From Hymenobacter jejuensis (GTDB lineage: Bacteria > Bacteroidota > Bacteroidia > Cytophagales > Hymenobacteraceae): DNA of 64,000 nucleotides. Positions 17,012 through 25,833 of the stretch are shown in pieces. The DNA lies in assembly GCF_006337165.1 (NCBI RefSeq), contig NZ_CP040896.1:3472001-3536000 (forward strand). The letters run 5' to 3'. The position numbers and the translations under genes were made by a program. The stretch's first letter is position 1. Every line of letters begins with the position of its first letter. The notes under the pieces are model-generated. The model searched no databases. It had not been told where the DNA came from and saw nothing but the letters and a program-made list of their open reading frames with translations.

Positions 17012-17977
17012 TTATAGGTAGCTTCCTGGCACCAGATAATTGCGCACGTAATCGTTTATGCCGTCTTCTAGGCGCGTAAAGGGCTTGTCGTAGCCAATGT
17101 TGCGCAGTTTCTGCATCTCGGCCTGCGTGAAGTATTGATAGGTATCGCGAATGTCCTCCGGGGTGTCTTTGAAGGTGATGTCGGCAGTTCGGTCGAGGGC
17201 GGCGAAGGTATTCAGGGTCAGATCCATGAAAGTGCGCGCCTCGCCCGTTCCCAGATTATAGATGCCGGAGTTTTTGCGGTTTTGCATCAGGAAGAAACAC
17301 ACTTCCACCACGTCTTTTACATAAACAAAATCCCGTTTTTGCTCGCCATCGGCATAATCGGGGTTGTGCGACCGAAACAGCTGCATGGACCCCGTGCGGC
17401 GGATTTGCTCAAAAGCATGAAATATCACGGAGGCCATCCGGCCCTTATGGTACTCGTTGGGGCCGTACACATTAAAAAACTTCAGCCCCGCCCAGAAAAA
17501 CGGCTTTTCGGGCTGCGCAATCGCCCAGTTGTCGAAATCGTTTTTCGAGTCGCCGTAGGGGTTGAGCGGCCGCAATAGCGGCAGCAATGCGTCGTCGTCG
17601 GAATAACCGAGTGTGCCCGATCCGTAAGTGGCTGCTGATGAGGCATATACCAAAGGCAACTGATAGCGACAGCAAGCCAGCCACATCTGCTTCGAGTAGT
17701 CGAGATTGAGCACATTCAGCACGTCGCGGTTTTGCTCGGTGGTGTCGGTTCGGGCTCCGATATGGAAGATAAACTCGACCTGTTCGTGGTTTTTATCCAG
17801 CCACCCGAAGAACTCTTCCCGGTCGACGTATTCCGACAGGCGTTTGCCTTTCAGATTGATGAGCTTGCGCTCAACGGTGAAGTTGTCGACCACCACGATA
17901 TCATTGAAATTGGCGGCATTGAGGCGGGTAACAAGGCAGCTGGCGATGAAGCCGGCCGCGCCGGTGACGACGATCAT
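17012..17977 (-). CDS. hldD: ADP-L-glycero-D-manno-heptose 6-epimerase
   Basis: A 321-residue short-chain epimerase that converts ADP-D-glycero- to ADP-L-glycero-D-manno-heptose for the LPS core. It has the Rossmann loop VTGAAGFIASCLV at residues 4-16, FHIGARTDTTE near residue 72, the catalytic Y-x3-K as YGDSK, and FFNVYGPNEYHKGRMASV, a heptose-epimerase signature. The ATG at 17977 (MIVVTG) is preferred because it opens directly into the Rossmann fold. Other heptose and lipid A genes (lpxB, GT9, gmhB-like) lie elsewhere in the window. A promoter sits at 17996-18003. Confidence 0.93.
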   Translation of the reverse strand: MIVVTGAAGFIASCLVTRLNAANFNDIVVVDNFTVERKLINLKGKRLSEYVDREEFFGWLDKNHEQVEFIFHIGARTDTTEQNRDVLNVLNLDYSKQMWLACCRYQLPLVYASSAATYGSGTLGYSDDDALLPLLRPLNPYGDSKNDFDNWAIAQPEKPFFWAGLKFFNVYGPNEYHKGRMASVIFHAFEQIRRTGSMQLFRSHNPDYADGEQKRDFVYVKDVVEVCFFLMQNRKNSGIYNLGTGEARTFMDLTLNTFAALDRTADITFKDTPEDIRDTYQYFTQAEMQKLRNIGYDKPFTRLEDGINDYVRNYLVPGSYL

Positions 17978-17995
17978 AAGGCAGTGATTTTGATC

Positions 17996-18003
17996 CAAAA
18001 GTA
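17996..18003 (-). promoter_or_regulatory. -7 element of the hldD promoter
   Basis: TACTTTTG on the minus strand matches the Bacteroidota -7 consensus TAnnTTTG. It lies 19 bp upstream of the start codon, giving a short leader. Confidence 0.6.
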
Positions 18004-18124
18004 GGTAAAAGCTCTGTAGCGTACGTTTGGACTTGCGCGAGCGCCGGCCTTATTGCCCACATTGTTGCAGAAGTCGGACTGGCTGGGGCTGCAAAAGCTT
18101 CGGCTACTTCGCCATCTTTGCTGC

Positions 18125-19030
18125 ATGCTCCATTCGTTCCGCCGTTTGCTGCCGTTGCTTGCGCTCTTGATTGCCTGCCAACCCGACCGGAAACCGGCTG
18201 TAAAGGCTCCTGCCGCTTCCCAAAAGCTCACCGATGGTCTGGGCCGTAGTGTGACGGTGCCCGCGCAGCCGCGACGCATCATGGCGTTGGCAGCTTCCAT
18301 GACGGAGATGCTGTATGCGGTGGCCGATACGGCTGGTATCATTGCCCGTACGCAAGTCTGTAACTATCCGGCGGCTGTGCTCCGAAAGCCCATGGTTAGT
18401 AGCTACCCGCTCGATATGGAGCGGTTGGTGGCCCTGCATCCCGATGTGGTGTTTACCATAGAAGGCATCACTTCCCTCGACGATGCCGCCCGCCTGCAAC
18501 AATTGGGCGTGCCCGTATATTATCAACGCTATGAGCGGGTTACGGATATTTTTCGGGGTCTGCGTGATCTGGGCCGCATTCTGCACCGCGAGTCACAAGC
18601 CCGCCACCTCACCGATTCGCTGAGTGCGGAATTAGAAAAGATAAAACGCAACCAGCCTGTTACTGGCCCAATTCCGCGGGTGCTGGCCATCACTTGGCAA
18701 GACCCGATTTACGTGTATGGGCAAAACACACTGTTCACGGACCGGATTCGGCTGGCGGGCGGTGAGAACGCCGTGACGGAGAAGTTTGCCCAGCCGTATC
18801 CGGCGCTCACGCGCGAGTACATTCTTAAGCTCAACCCCGACGTGCTGCTAGGTGGCCGCTTTGGCAAACTAGACAGTACTTTTTTCCGAATGTATCCAGA
18901 GCTGCGCCGCATTAAGGCCTACCAGACACGCCGTGTCTTTGCCATCACCGGCGACCTGATGGAGCGCCCCAGCCCACGGGTAGTCGAGTCGGTGCGCGAA
19001 TTGCAGCGGTTGCTCCAGCAGAAACCATGA
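18125..19030 (+). CDS. BtuF/FepB-type ABC substrate-binding lipoprotein
   Basis: A 301-residue substrate-binding protein with the helical-backbone metal receptor fold used for cobalamin, haem or siderophores. MLHSFRRLLPLLALLIAC gives a lipoprotein signal with Cys18. VTVPAQPRRIMALAASMTEMLYAV and the LVALHPDVVFTIEG segments are family features. The gene overlaps the permease by 4 bp (ATGA), so the two are translationally coupled. The ligand is more likely cobalamin or an iron chelate; sequence does not decide. It diverges from hldD. Confidence 0.88.
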   Translation: MLHSFRRLLPLLALLIACQPDRKPAVKAPAASQKLTDGLGRSVTVPAQPRRIMALAASMTEMLYAVADTAGIIARTQVCNYPAAVLRKPMVSSYPLDMERLVALHPDVVFTIEGITSLDDAARLQQLGVPVYYQRYERVTDIFRGLRDLGRILHRESQARHLTDSLSAELEKIKRNQPVTGPIPRVLAITWQDPIYVYGQNTLFTDRIRLAGGENAVTEKFAQPYPALTREYILKLNPDVLLGGRFGKLDSTFFRMYPELRRIKAYQTRRVFAITGDLMERPSPRVVESVRELQRLLQQKP

Positions 19031-20034
19031 ATCGCTCTGCCGCTCCCTGGATTTTGCTGAGCCTGCTGCTCACGGCTGCTCTCATGGCAGCGGGCCTGCG
19101 CATTGGCAGCTTCGACACGAGCTACGTCTTGATCTGGAAGGCTTTAACGCAATACAACTCCGCCGATCCGGCTCAGCTAGTGCTGGTGCAACTGCGGTTG
19201 CCGCGTTTGCTTCTGGCCTTTTTGGCCGGTGGTGGGCTGGCATTCAGCGGCTATTTGATGCAGGCCATGGTCAATAATTCGCTGGCCGATCCTTACTTGA
19301 TCGGGACGGCATCGGGGGCCTCCTTAGGCGCTATTATCTGCTTTTCACTTTTCAGTACGCTTACGTTGGCGGGCTTTTATCTGCCTCCTGTGGCCGCCCT
19401 GGCTGGCGGGTTGGTCACAACGCTGGTAGTAGTGGTGCTCGGAACGCAGCGCGGGCAGCTCATTCCAGCGCAACTGTTACTGGCTGGAGTAGCCGTCAGT
19501 TCGCTCACCACGGCCCTGGGCGGCCTGCTGACGTTTCGGTCCACTACCGAAGGCAAGCTCCGGACGGTCGTATTCTGGGCCATGGGCAGCTTCGAGCGAG
19601 CGGGCTGGGATCTGCTGCCTTATCCGGCCGTGGCTTTGGCAGTTGCGTTGGTGCTATTTCTGTTTTTGCAGAAAGACTTGAGCATCTTACTATTAGGCGA
19701 AGAACGCGCGCAAGCCTTAGGCGTAAACGTAGCTCGCACTCGGTGGCTGCTGGTTATTACGGCCTCGGCGCTTACGGGCTGCGTAGTAGCATTGTGCGGA
19801 CCAATCGGGTTTGTTGGGCTTACCATTCCGCACGTAACGCGGTGGCTGCTGGGTGTTACCGGGCGGGCCAACCTGCTATTTTGTGCCCTGCTTGGTGGTA
19901 ATTTTTTGCTCGCCTGCGATCTATTGGCGCGCTTGCTCTACCCACCTGCTGGCTTGCCCGTGGGGCTAGTAACGGCCCTGTTCGGCGTACCGTTCTTTGT
20001 ATATTTGCTGCGGAAAAGGGATTTAAGGACCTAA
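19027..20034 (+). CDS. FecCD/BtuC-type ABC permease
   Basis: A 335-residue permease of the FecCD family with about ten membrane helices. Family landmarks include LRLPRLLLAFLAGGGLAFSG, ADPYLIGTASGASLGA around residues 88-103, LLLAGVAVSSL, and GPIGFVGLTIPHVTRWLLG near residue 260. It is coupled to the binding-protein gene by a 4-bp overlap. The ATPase expected as third component is not next to it; the following gene is a QueD homologue. An ATPase encoded elsewhere must be assumed. Confidence 0.93.
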   Translation: MNRSAAPWILLSLLLTAALMAAGLRIGSFDTSYVLIWKALTQYNSADPAQLVLVQLRLPRLLLAFLAGGGLAFSGYLMQAMVNNSLADPYLIGTASGASLGAIICFSLFSTLTLAGFYLPPVAALAGGLVTTLVVVVLGTQRGQLIPAQLLLAGVAVSSLTTALGGLLTFRSTTEGKLRTVVFWAMGSFERAGWDLLPYPAVALAVALVLFLFLQKDLSILLLGEERAQALGVNVARTRWLLVITASALTGCVVALCGPIGFVGLTIPHVTRWLLGVTGRANLLFCALLGGNFLLACDLLARLLYPPAGLPVGLVTALFGVPFFVYLLRKRDLRT

Positions 20035-20138
20035 AGCAAAGAAGCTTCAGGTATAAATATTTGATTATCAAATATTTGTGCTCTGGCCGAATTTACAGCC
20101 AAGTCCTTAATTCCCTCATTGTATAAGACCCCGCACAA

Positions 20139-20561
20139 ATGATTTACGTCAGCCGTCAGGAGCACTTTAACGCCGCTCACAAGCTGCACAACCCCAATTG
20201 GTCCGACGAGCGCAACCGCGAGGTGTTTGGCCCCTGCGCCAACGTCAACTGGCACGGGCACAACTACGACCTCATTATTACGGTGAAAGGCCAACCCGAC
20301 CCCGAAACGGGTTTTGTGGTCGACCTCAAGCAACTCAGTTCGGTAATTCGCGAAAGTATTGTAGATCAGGTAGATCACAAAAATCTCAACCTCGACGTGC
20401 CTTTCATGCAGGGCAAACTGGCCAGCACCGAAAACCTGGTAGTGGCTTTTTGGGAAATTCTCTACCGCGAATTGCCACGCATCACGACCGCGCAGCTGCA
20501 TTGCATCAAGCTCTACGAAACGCCTCGCAACTTCGTCGAATACTACGGCGAGGCCAATTAA
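20139..20561 (+). CDS. queD: 6-carboxytetrahydropterin / 6-pyruvoyl-tetrahydropterin synthase homologue
   Basis: A 140-residue T-fold enzyme. In bacteria it usually converts 7,8-dihydroneopterin triphosphate to 6-carboxytetrahydropterin for queuosine. Zinc ligands are visible as FNAAH (His14) and HGH (about residues 40-42), preceded by the catalytic cysteine in FGPCANVNW. ENLVVAFWEIL and VKLYET-like KLYETPRNFVEYYG are conserved. QueC, QueE and QueF are not in the window, so a pterin role is also possible. The symbol is assigned by family only. Confidence 0.85.
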   Translation: MIYVSRQEHFNAAHKLHNPNWSDERNREVFGPCANVNWHGHNYDLIITVKGQPDPETGFVVDLKQLSSVIRESIVDQVDHKNLNLDVPFMQGKLASTENLVVAFWEILYRELPRITTAQLHCIKLYETPRNFVEYYGEAN

Positions 20562-20634
20562 AAATTATGAATTGGAAAGATGGCCCGCGGCAGGTCCGCA
20601 CTTCGGTTTCCGGCGTTCATAATTCATAATTTTT
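20560..20634. repeat. 14-bp perfect inverted repeat between queD and lpxB
   Basis: AAAAATTATGAATT at 20560-20573 is exactly complementary to AATTCATAATTTTT at 20621-20634. The arms enclose a G+C-rich 47-base centre. The left arm overlaps the queD stop codon by two bases. It is too weak and loop-rich for a normal terminator and resembles short interspersed intergenic repeats. Confidence 0.65.
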
Positions 20635-20651
20635 AGCTCACAGTTCTACGA

Positions 20652-21761
20652 ATGAAATATTATCTGATTGCTGGGGAGCGTTCCGGCGACTTTCACGCCT
20701 CGCGCCTGATGCACGAATTGCGTCAGCAAGACCCAGAAGCCGAATTTCGGGGCTGGGGCGGCGATATGATGCAGGCAGAAGGCGGCACGCTCGTCCATCA
20801 TTACCAGGAAATGGCCATTATGGGCTTCTGGGAGGCTGCTACCAGCGTTTTGAAGTTCCGCGGCTATCTAAAGGAATGCCAGCGCGACATCATGGCCTAC
20901 CAGCCCGACGTCGTGATTCTGGTTGACTACGCCGGATTTAACCTGCGGGTAGCCAAGTTTGCCAAGCAGAAGGGGCTAAAGGTGTTCTATTACATCTCGC
21001 CCAAGATCTGGGCCTGGAATCAGGGCCGCGTGCATACGGTGAAGGCCTTGGTAGACAAGATGTTCGTGATTCTGCCTTTCGAGTCGGAGTTCTACAAGCG
21101 TTTTGGCTACGATGTCGATTACATCGGCAACCCGACCGTCGATGCCGTGGCAGAACACCAGCCGTCGTCCGATTTTTTTGTACGGCATCAGCTTGATCCT
21201 CAGCGGCCTATCATCGCGGTGTTGCCGGGCAGCCGCAAGCAGGAAATCGAAGAGATGCTTTACGAGATGGTAGCCATTCTGCCGCCATTCTTGGACTATC
21301 AGTTCGTGATCGCGGCCGTTTCCAACCTCGATCCCAATTATTACCGCAATTTTGAGCGTAACAACGTCCGCATCCTCTTTGACGAAACCTACGACTTGCT
21401 GCACCACGCCACAGCCGCCTTGGTCACCAGCGGCACAGCCACGCTCGAAACGGCGCTTTTTGATGTGCCCCAAGTTGTATGTTACCGTACCAGTGCCGTT
21501 TCGTACGCTATCGGAAAGGCCGTCATCAAGGTGCCCTACATCTCCCTCGTCAACCTGATTGCAGGCAAAGAAGTAGTGAAAGAGTTGATTCAGAGTGATT
21601 TTAACTCCCGAAACTTAGTGCAGGAGCTAAAGCGAATCCTCAACGACGATGATTTCTTGGCCCAGCAAAAAGCCGGTTATGCGGAGCTGCGCGAAAAATT
21701 AGGTCGTAGCAACGCCGCTCAAAATGCCGCTAAGCTGATGGTTGGCTATTTGAATAAATAA
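20652..21761 (+). CDS. lpxB: Lipid-A-disaccharide synthase
   Basis: A 369-residue glycosyltransferase (GT19) that joins UDP-diacylglucosamine and lipid X in lipid A synthesis, a peripheral inner-membrane enzyme. The N-terminal YYLIAGERSGDFHASRLM, GWGGDMMQAEG, VDYAGFNLRVAKFAK and YYISPKIWAWNQGRV are all LpxB landmarks. The C-terminal half has VLPGSRKQEIEEML and VTSGTATLETALF. Length is normal. A strong terminator follows the stop, shared with the convergent clpX. The other lpx genes are not nearby. Confidence 0.97.
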   Translation: MKYYLIAGERSGDFHASRLMHELRQQDPEAEFRGWGGDMMQAEGGTLVHHYQEMAIMGFWEAATSVLKFRGYLKECQRDIMAYQPDVVILVDYAGFNLRVAKFAKQKGLKVFYYISPKIWAWNQGRVHTVKALVDKMFVILPFESEFYKRFGYDVDYIGNPTVDAVAEHQPSSDFFVRHQLDPQRPIIAVLPGSRKQEIEEMLYEMVAILPPFLDYQFVIAAVSNLDPNYYRNFERNNVRILFDETYDLLHHATAALVTSGTATLETALFDVPQVVCYRTSAVSYAIGKAVIKVPYISLVNLIAGKEVVKELIQSDFNSRNLVQELKRILNDDDFLAQQKAGYAELREKLGRSNAAQNAAKLMVGYLNK

Positions 21762-21776
21762 TCAGCCCGCCTCTAA

Positions 21777-21816
21777 CAACAAAAAGGCCAACCGCTTACG
21801 GTTGGCCTTTTTGTTG
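21777..21816. terminator. Bidirectional terminator between lpxB and clpX
   Basis: An 18-bp perfect stem (CAACAAAAAGGCCAACCG) with a 4-base loop, ending in T-runs on both strands. It lies between convergent lpxB and clpX. Confidence 0.92.
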
Positions 21817-21838
21817 TAATTGATTGACTATCAAATAC

Positions 21839-23062
21839 TTATGCAGCGCGCAATTGCTTTAGAGAGGATTTCTCAAACTTGCTCTGTGCGTAATCCAAGT
21901 CAATTACCAGTTCGCTGACATCCGGCGCCGAAGGCATCTCGAACATGGCATCCGTCATGATGCTTTCGCAGATCGAGCGTAGGCCACGGGCACCCAAGCG
22001 ATATTCATCGGCTTTCACCACGATGTATTCGAGCGCCTCTTCCGAGAAGGTGAGATGAATGCCTTCCATCTCGAACAAGCGGTTGTATTGCTTCACGATG
22101 GAGTTCTTCGGCTCGGTCAGGATTTTGCGCAGCGTAGCGTGATCCAGCGGGTTGAGGTGGGTGAGTACGGGTAAGCGGCCAATCAGTTCGGGAATCAAAC
22201 CAAACGCTTTCAGATCCTGCGCCGTGATGTAGCGCAGGAAGTTGCCCGTATCGATGTTCTCCTCCAGCATGGTTTTGGAGAAGCCTATTGGCTTGGCGTT
22301 CAGGCGGCTCTTAATGATGCGGTCGATGCCCACAAAAGCGCCCCCGCAGATAAACAGGATGTTTTCGGTGTTTACCGTAATCATCTTCTGCTCAGGGTGT
22401 TTGCGGCCACCATGCGGCGGTACGTTCACGGTAGTGCCTTCCAGCAGCTTCAGCATAGCTTGTTGTACGCCTTCGCCACTCACGTCGCGGGTGATACTGG
22501 GATTGTCGCTTTTGCGTGCGATTTTGTCGATCTCGTCGATGTAAACGATGCCACGCTCCGCAGCTTCTACGTTGTAGTCAGCTGCTTGCAGCAGGCGTGT
22601 CAGAATGCTTTCTACGTCTTCGCCTACGTAACCGGCTTCGGTGAGCACCGTAGCGTCGGCAATGCAGAAAGGAACCTGCAAGATATTAGCTAACATTCTG
22701 GCTAAGAATGTCTTACCAGTGCCAGTTTCGCCTACCATAATGATGTTCGATTTTTCAATCACAACATCGTCCTTGGCAGGTTTTTGCATCAGGCGCTTGT
22801 AGTGGTTGTATACGGCCACCGACATCACCTTTTTGGCTTCATCTTGCCCTACCACATACTGATCAAGGTACTCCTTCATCTCGCGAGGTTTCACGAGGTT
22901 GAACTTCGGAGTTTTGCTGTTCGAGCGAATCTTGTTCTCCTCGTTCAAAATCTGCTGAGCCTGACCCACGCATCGCTCGCAAATGTGTGCGTTGATGCCG
23001 GAAATCATGACTGAGACGTCTTTTTTGCTCTTACCGCAGAAGGAGCACGTAATATCTGCCAT
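21839..23062 (-). CDS. clpX: ATP-dependent Clp protease ATP-binding subunit ClpX
   Basis: A 407-residue AAA+ unfoldase that feeds substrates into ClpP. The N-terminal zinc finger (CSFC at residues 5-8 and CERC about 23 residues later) binds adaptors. Walker A GETGTGKT, Walker B VYIDEIDK, and the ClpP-docking IGF loop (AKPIGFSK) are present. The ATG at 23062 ([11 protein letters not shown]) is chosen because it opens into the zinc finger. Unlike many bacteria, clpP is separated here by a terminator-like hairpin and clpX has its own -7 element, so the two may be regulated separately. Confidence 0.97.
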   Translation of the reverse strand: MADITCSFCGKSKKDVSVMISGINAHICERCVGQAQQILNEENKIRSNSKTPKFNLVKPREMKEYLDQYVVGQDEAKKVMSVAVYNHYKRLMQKPAKDDVVIEKSNIIMVGETGTGKTFLARMLANILQVPFCIADATVLTEAGYVGEDVESILTRLLQAADYNVEAAERGIVYIDEIDKIARKSDNPSITRDVSGEGVQQAMLKLLEGTTVNVPPHGGRKHPEQKMITVNTENILFICGGAFVGIDRIIKSRLNAKPIGFSKTMLEENIDTGNFLRYITAQDLKAFGLIPELIGRLPVLTHLNPLDHATLRKILTEPKNSIVKQYNRLFEMEGIHLTFSEEALEYIVVKADEYRLGARGLRSICESIMTDAMFEMPSAPDVSELVIDLDYAQSKFEKSSLKQLRAA

Positions 23063-23118
23063 TGGTAGAAATATTCTCAGGATAGGGTAGGGGAAACTTA
23101 CTGCTAGAAAGCTCCGCC

Positions 23119-23126
23119 CAAAGGTA
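23119..23126 (-). promoter_or_regulatory. -7 element of a clpX promoter
   Basis: TACCTTTG on the minus strand, 57 bp upstream of the clpX start. It gives clpX its own transcript downstream of the clpP terminator. Confidence 0.6.
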
Positions 23127-23190
23127 CGAAAAGGCAAACGCCCTTTGCACAGAAAAAAGTTGCTCCGTGCAGAGGCTTCTACTTAAAGAT

Positions 23191-23232
23191 ACAAAAGCCC
23201 GTTCTTGGTTTTGAGGCCAAAAACGGGCTTGT
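23191..23232 (-). terminator. Terminator between clpP and clpX
   Basis: ACAAGCCCGTT pairs with AACGGGCTTTTGT on the minus strand with an inner TTGG/CCAA stem. It lies 43 bp after the clpP stop. Confidence 0.7.
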
Positions 23233-23274
23233 AACAAAGAGTTTACGCAACTTACTGAAGTTGCATAAGGCAAA

Positions 23275-23976
23275 TTAAAGAGCCGCTTTCCGCTCTAATA
23301 CTTCATCGATGAGGCCGTATTCTTTGGCTTCGTCGGCGCGCATCCAGTAATCGCGATCCGAGTTGTCGTGGATTTCCTGGTAGGTTTTGCCGGTGTGCTG
23401 AGCCAAGATGTCGTAAAGCTCCTTGCGCAACTTCAGGATTTCGCGGGCCGTGATCTCGATGTCCGAGCTCTGGCCTTGTGCGCCACCCGAAGGCTGGTGA
23501 ATCATGACCCGGGCGTGCGGCAAAGCCGAACGCTTGTCTTTGGCGCCACCCGCCAACAGCACAGCACCCATCGAAGCAGCTAGGCCTGTGCAGATAGTTG
23601 CTACGTCGGGGCTCACATACTGCATGGTGTCGTAGATGCCCAAGCCAGCGTACACCGAGCCACCCGGTGAGTTGATGTACAACAGGATATCTTTCTTCGC
23701 GTCCGCTGACTCAAGAAAGAGCAGTTGTGCTGTGATGATGTTGGCAATATAATCGTCTACGGGCGTGCCCAGGAACACGATGCGGTCCATGATCAGGCGC
23801 GAAAACACGTCGATTTCGGCAAAGCGCGTGGGGCGTTCCTCAATTACCGAACGCGTCATGCCCGTTATGGAATGGGTCATCTGACCTTCCATATGTTGTA
23901 GGTACTGGTCGACACCCAAGCCGCTGAGGCCTTGACCTTTGACGGCGAACTTGCGGAATTCTTGTTTATTCAGCAT
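23275..23976 (-). CDS. clpP: ATP-dependent Clp protease proteolytic subunit
   Basis: A 233-residue serine peptidase forming the ClpP barrel. The catalytic triad is visible: Ser in [12 protein letters not shown], His in [14 protein letters not shown], and Asp in [28 protein letters not shown] is the conserved substrate-binding stretch. The N-terminal 35 residues ([18 protein letters not shown]) are longer than in E. coli, as is common in Bacteroidota. The ATG at 23976 is preferred; a start 10 codons upstream is also open. It lies between tig and clpX, the usual order. Confidence 0.97.
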   Translation of the reverse strand: MLNKQEFRKFAVKGQGLSGLGVDQYLQHMEGQMTHSITGMTRSVIEERPTRFAEIDVFSRLIMDRIVFLGTPVDDYIANIITAQLLFLESADAKKDILLYINSPGGSVYAGLGIYDTMQYVSPDVATICTGLAASMGAVLLAGGAKDKRSALPHARVMIHQPSGGAQGQSSDIEITAREILKLRKELYDILAQHTGKTYQEIHDNSDRDYWMRADEAKEYGLIDEVLERKAAL

Positions 23977-24024
23977 GATAGAATTTGTGGGAGAAGAAAG
24001 AGTCAAAAACAGATTCGGTAGGGC

Positions 24025-24064
24025 AACAAAAAAGCCCTAACGGCAAGTAAGGGCTTTTTTGTTG
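24025..24064 (-). terminator. Terminator after tig
   Basis: AACAAAAAAGCCC pairs with GGGCTTTTTTGTT across an 11-base loop, within 24 bp of the tig stop. It separates tig from clpP. Confidence 0.8.
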
Positions 24065-24087
24065 GTTAGAAAACCGGGCGCCAAGGT

Positions 24088-25419
24088 TTAGCTGGCAGCC
24101 TGATTGCGGAAGTCCTCAGCCGAAATCTCTTTGTCGTTAACAACAACTTTGCCGCGGAGGTTTTCGAGTACTTTCTCTGCCAGAATGGCTTCATACTCGT
24201 TTACGTAGTTCTTGCCGTTCTCTTGACGCAAGTAGCTGTCAGCAAAAGTGCGCATCTGGCCTTGCATCTCCTCGTCCATGTCGGGCATGTTGAACTGGCC
24301 CATGAACTTCTGCACCGTACGGTCTACGATTTCGTCGTTCGATACTTTCAGGCCCTGCTCTTCTACCACCTTGTTGCGGATCATTGACCACTTCAGCTCG
24401 CGCTCGTAGTCGGCGTAATGTTCCTCAACTTGCTCGGGGGTAAGCTTGCCTTCGTTGGCGCGTACCAGCCACTTCTTGAAAAACTCCTTCGGAACCTCAA
24501 TTTTGGTGTTATCCACCATCTGATTGATAATCTGACGGTTAACCAAGTTGTCTGATTCGCGGTCGTAGTTCTCCTGTACTGTAGCACGCACCTTCTCGTC
24601 AAACTCTTCTTTTGACGTTACGATGTCTTTGCCGAACACTTTGTCGAACAACTCTTGATCGAATTCAGCCTGCTCCGTGCGGTTGATTTTCTCTACCGAC
24701 AGCACGTAGTCGCCGCTTACTTCGGCAGCTTCGTCTTTCGACAAGCCCGAGAAGTTCGCAATAGCAGAAGCATCACCTGCGAAAGCATCCTTCAGATCGA
24801 AAGCGATCGTGTCACCCGACTTCACACCGACAAACTTGTCAGCGCCATTCTTCACTTTGTTGATTGGCAGCAATACGGTCTTGCCTTCGCCTTCTTCGTC
24901 GGCCTTCTTCAGCTTACCGTAGAGGTAATCAGTAGCCTCGGATACTTCGGGGTTGGTGCTCTTGCCAAACTGGCGTCCAAGCTGCTCGTAGGTTTCGCCC
25001 AGCGTGTTCTCGTCAACGGCTACCTGATGGCGGTCTACGTTCAACGATTGGTCAGCTGGCAGCTCAAAGTCAGGCAGCAGGCCTAGTTCAAACTGAAAAT
25101 CAAAATCTTTCTGCGCGTCAAAATCCACGCTGGATTCCATCGGAATGGGTTCACCCAAGATTTTGATGTTGTTTTCTTTGATGTAGCCATCGACAGCTTT
25201 GCCCAGAATGCTGTTGATTTCTTCGACGAGCAGGCTCTTGCCGTACATCTTCCGCACCAGTGCCGGTGGTACTTTGCCCGGCCGGAACCCTTTAAGCTGC
25301 GCCTTCTTGCTGTAGTCCTTAATCTTCTCTTCTACAGCCGCGCTGTAGTCAGCTTCGGTGAGGTGAACTGTCAGGATGGCACTCAGCTGGTCGTCTTTCT
25401 TGTCGAGGGTAATATCCAA
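24088..25419 (-). CDS. tig: Trigger factor
   Basis: A 443-residue ribosome-associated chaperone. The ribosome-binding tail domain occupies residues 1-110 with the signature loop GFRPGKVPPALVRKMYG (the FRxGKxP motif). The middle region (about 150-235) replaces the FKBP-like domain and is divergent, as is usual in Bacteroidota. The C-terminal substrate-binding domain has VPKEFFKKWLVRANEGK and ends with VLENLRGKVVVNDKEISAED. It heads the tig-clpP-clpX cluster that is common in bacteria. Confidence 0.94.
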   Translation of the reverse strand: MDITLDKKDDQLSAILTVHLTEADYSAAVEEKIKDYSKKAQLKGFRPGKVPPALVRKMYGKSLLVEEINSILGKAVDGYIKENNIKILGEPIPMESSVDFDAQKDFDFQFELGLLPDFELPADQSLNVDRHQVAVDENTLGETYEQLGRQFGKSTNPEVSEATDYLYGKLKKADEEGEGKTVLLPINKVKNGADKFVGVKSGDTIAFDLKDAFAGDASAIANFSGLSKDEAAEVSGDYVLSVEKINRTEQAEFDQELFDKVFGKDIVTSKEEFDEKVRATVQENYDRESDNLVNRQIINQMVDNTKIEVPKEFFKKWLVRANEGKLTPEQVEEHYADYERELKWSMIRNKVVEEQGLKVSNDEIVDRTVQKFMGQFNMPDMDEEMQGQMRTFADSYLRQENGKNYVNEYEAILAEKVLENLRGKVVVNDKEISAEDFRNQAAS

Positions 25420-25468
25420 AACGGGTCGTCGGTTAAGGGTAAACGAAATCGAATGTCGTTGAAAAAGA

Positions 25469-25500
25469 AACCCCCAACGGCTGGGTTGAGGGTTTGGGGT
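25469..25500 (-). terminator. Probable terminator of tRNA-Leu
   Basis: On the minus strand CCCCAAACCCTCAACCC can pair with the GTTGGGGG-containing arm, followed by TTTCTTTTTC. It lies about 32 bp beyond the tRNA 3' end. Confidence 0.6.
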
Positions 25501-25531
25501 GTTGTTCTTGCTAAAGCAAAAACGAATAAAG

Positions 25532-25613
25532 TGCGGATGGAGGGACTCGAACCCACACGCCTTGCGGCACCAGATCCTAAGTCTGGCACGTCTACCAATT
25601 TCGCCACATCCGC
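25532..25613 (-). tRNA. tRNA-Leu (anticodon TAG)
   Basis: An 82-nt class II tRNA. The acceptor arm GCGGATG pairs with CATCCGC, discriminator A. The anticodon loop ACTTAGGA carries TAG, reading CUN leucine codons. A variable arm (GTGCCGCAAGGCGT) and the T-loop GGTTCGAGTCC are present. CCA is not encoded. It is transcribed in the same direction as tig but from its own promoter. Confidence 0.95.
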
Positions 25614-25639
25614 ATGCAAGGCCGTTTGCCTTGGGGGCG

Positions 25640-25670
25640 CAAAGCTAAGCAACGAGGCTTGAAATTCAAA
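25640..25670 (-). promoter_or_regulatory. Promoter of tRNA-Leu
   Basis: TTTG (25670-25667) and TAGCTTTG (25647-25640) on the minus strand are separated by 19 bp, matching the Bacteroidota -33/-7 arrangement. The tRNA begins 27 bp downstream. Confidence 0.8.
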
Positions 25671-25833
25671 CAACAGAAAAAAATGAGCCGCAACCTTATC
25701 GGCTGGTTGGCTCCAAACCCAGATCTTTTCTGGCCGCCCGCCTGTTATAAACCCAGTAAAGCGCGGCAAAACCTCTCCATGCTTTCGTACTTTAGCAGAT
25801 ATCACTACGGAGCCTCGGCTCCGATTCGCACCC

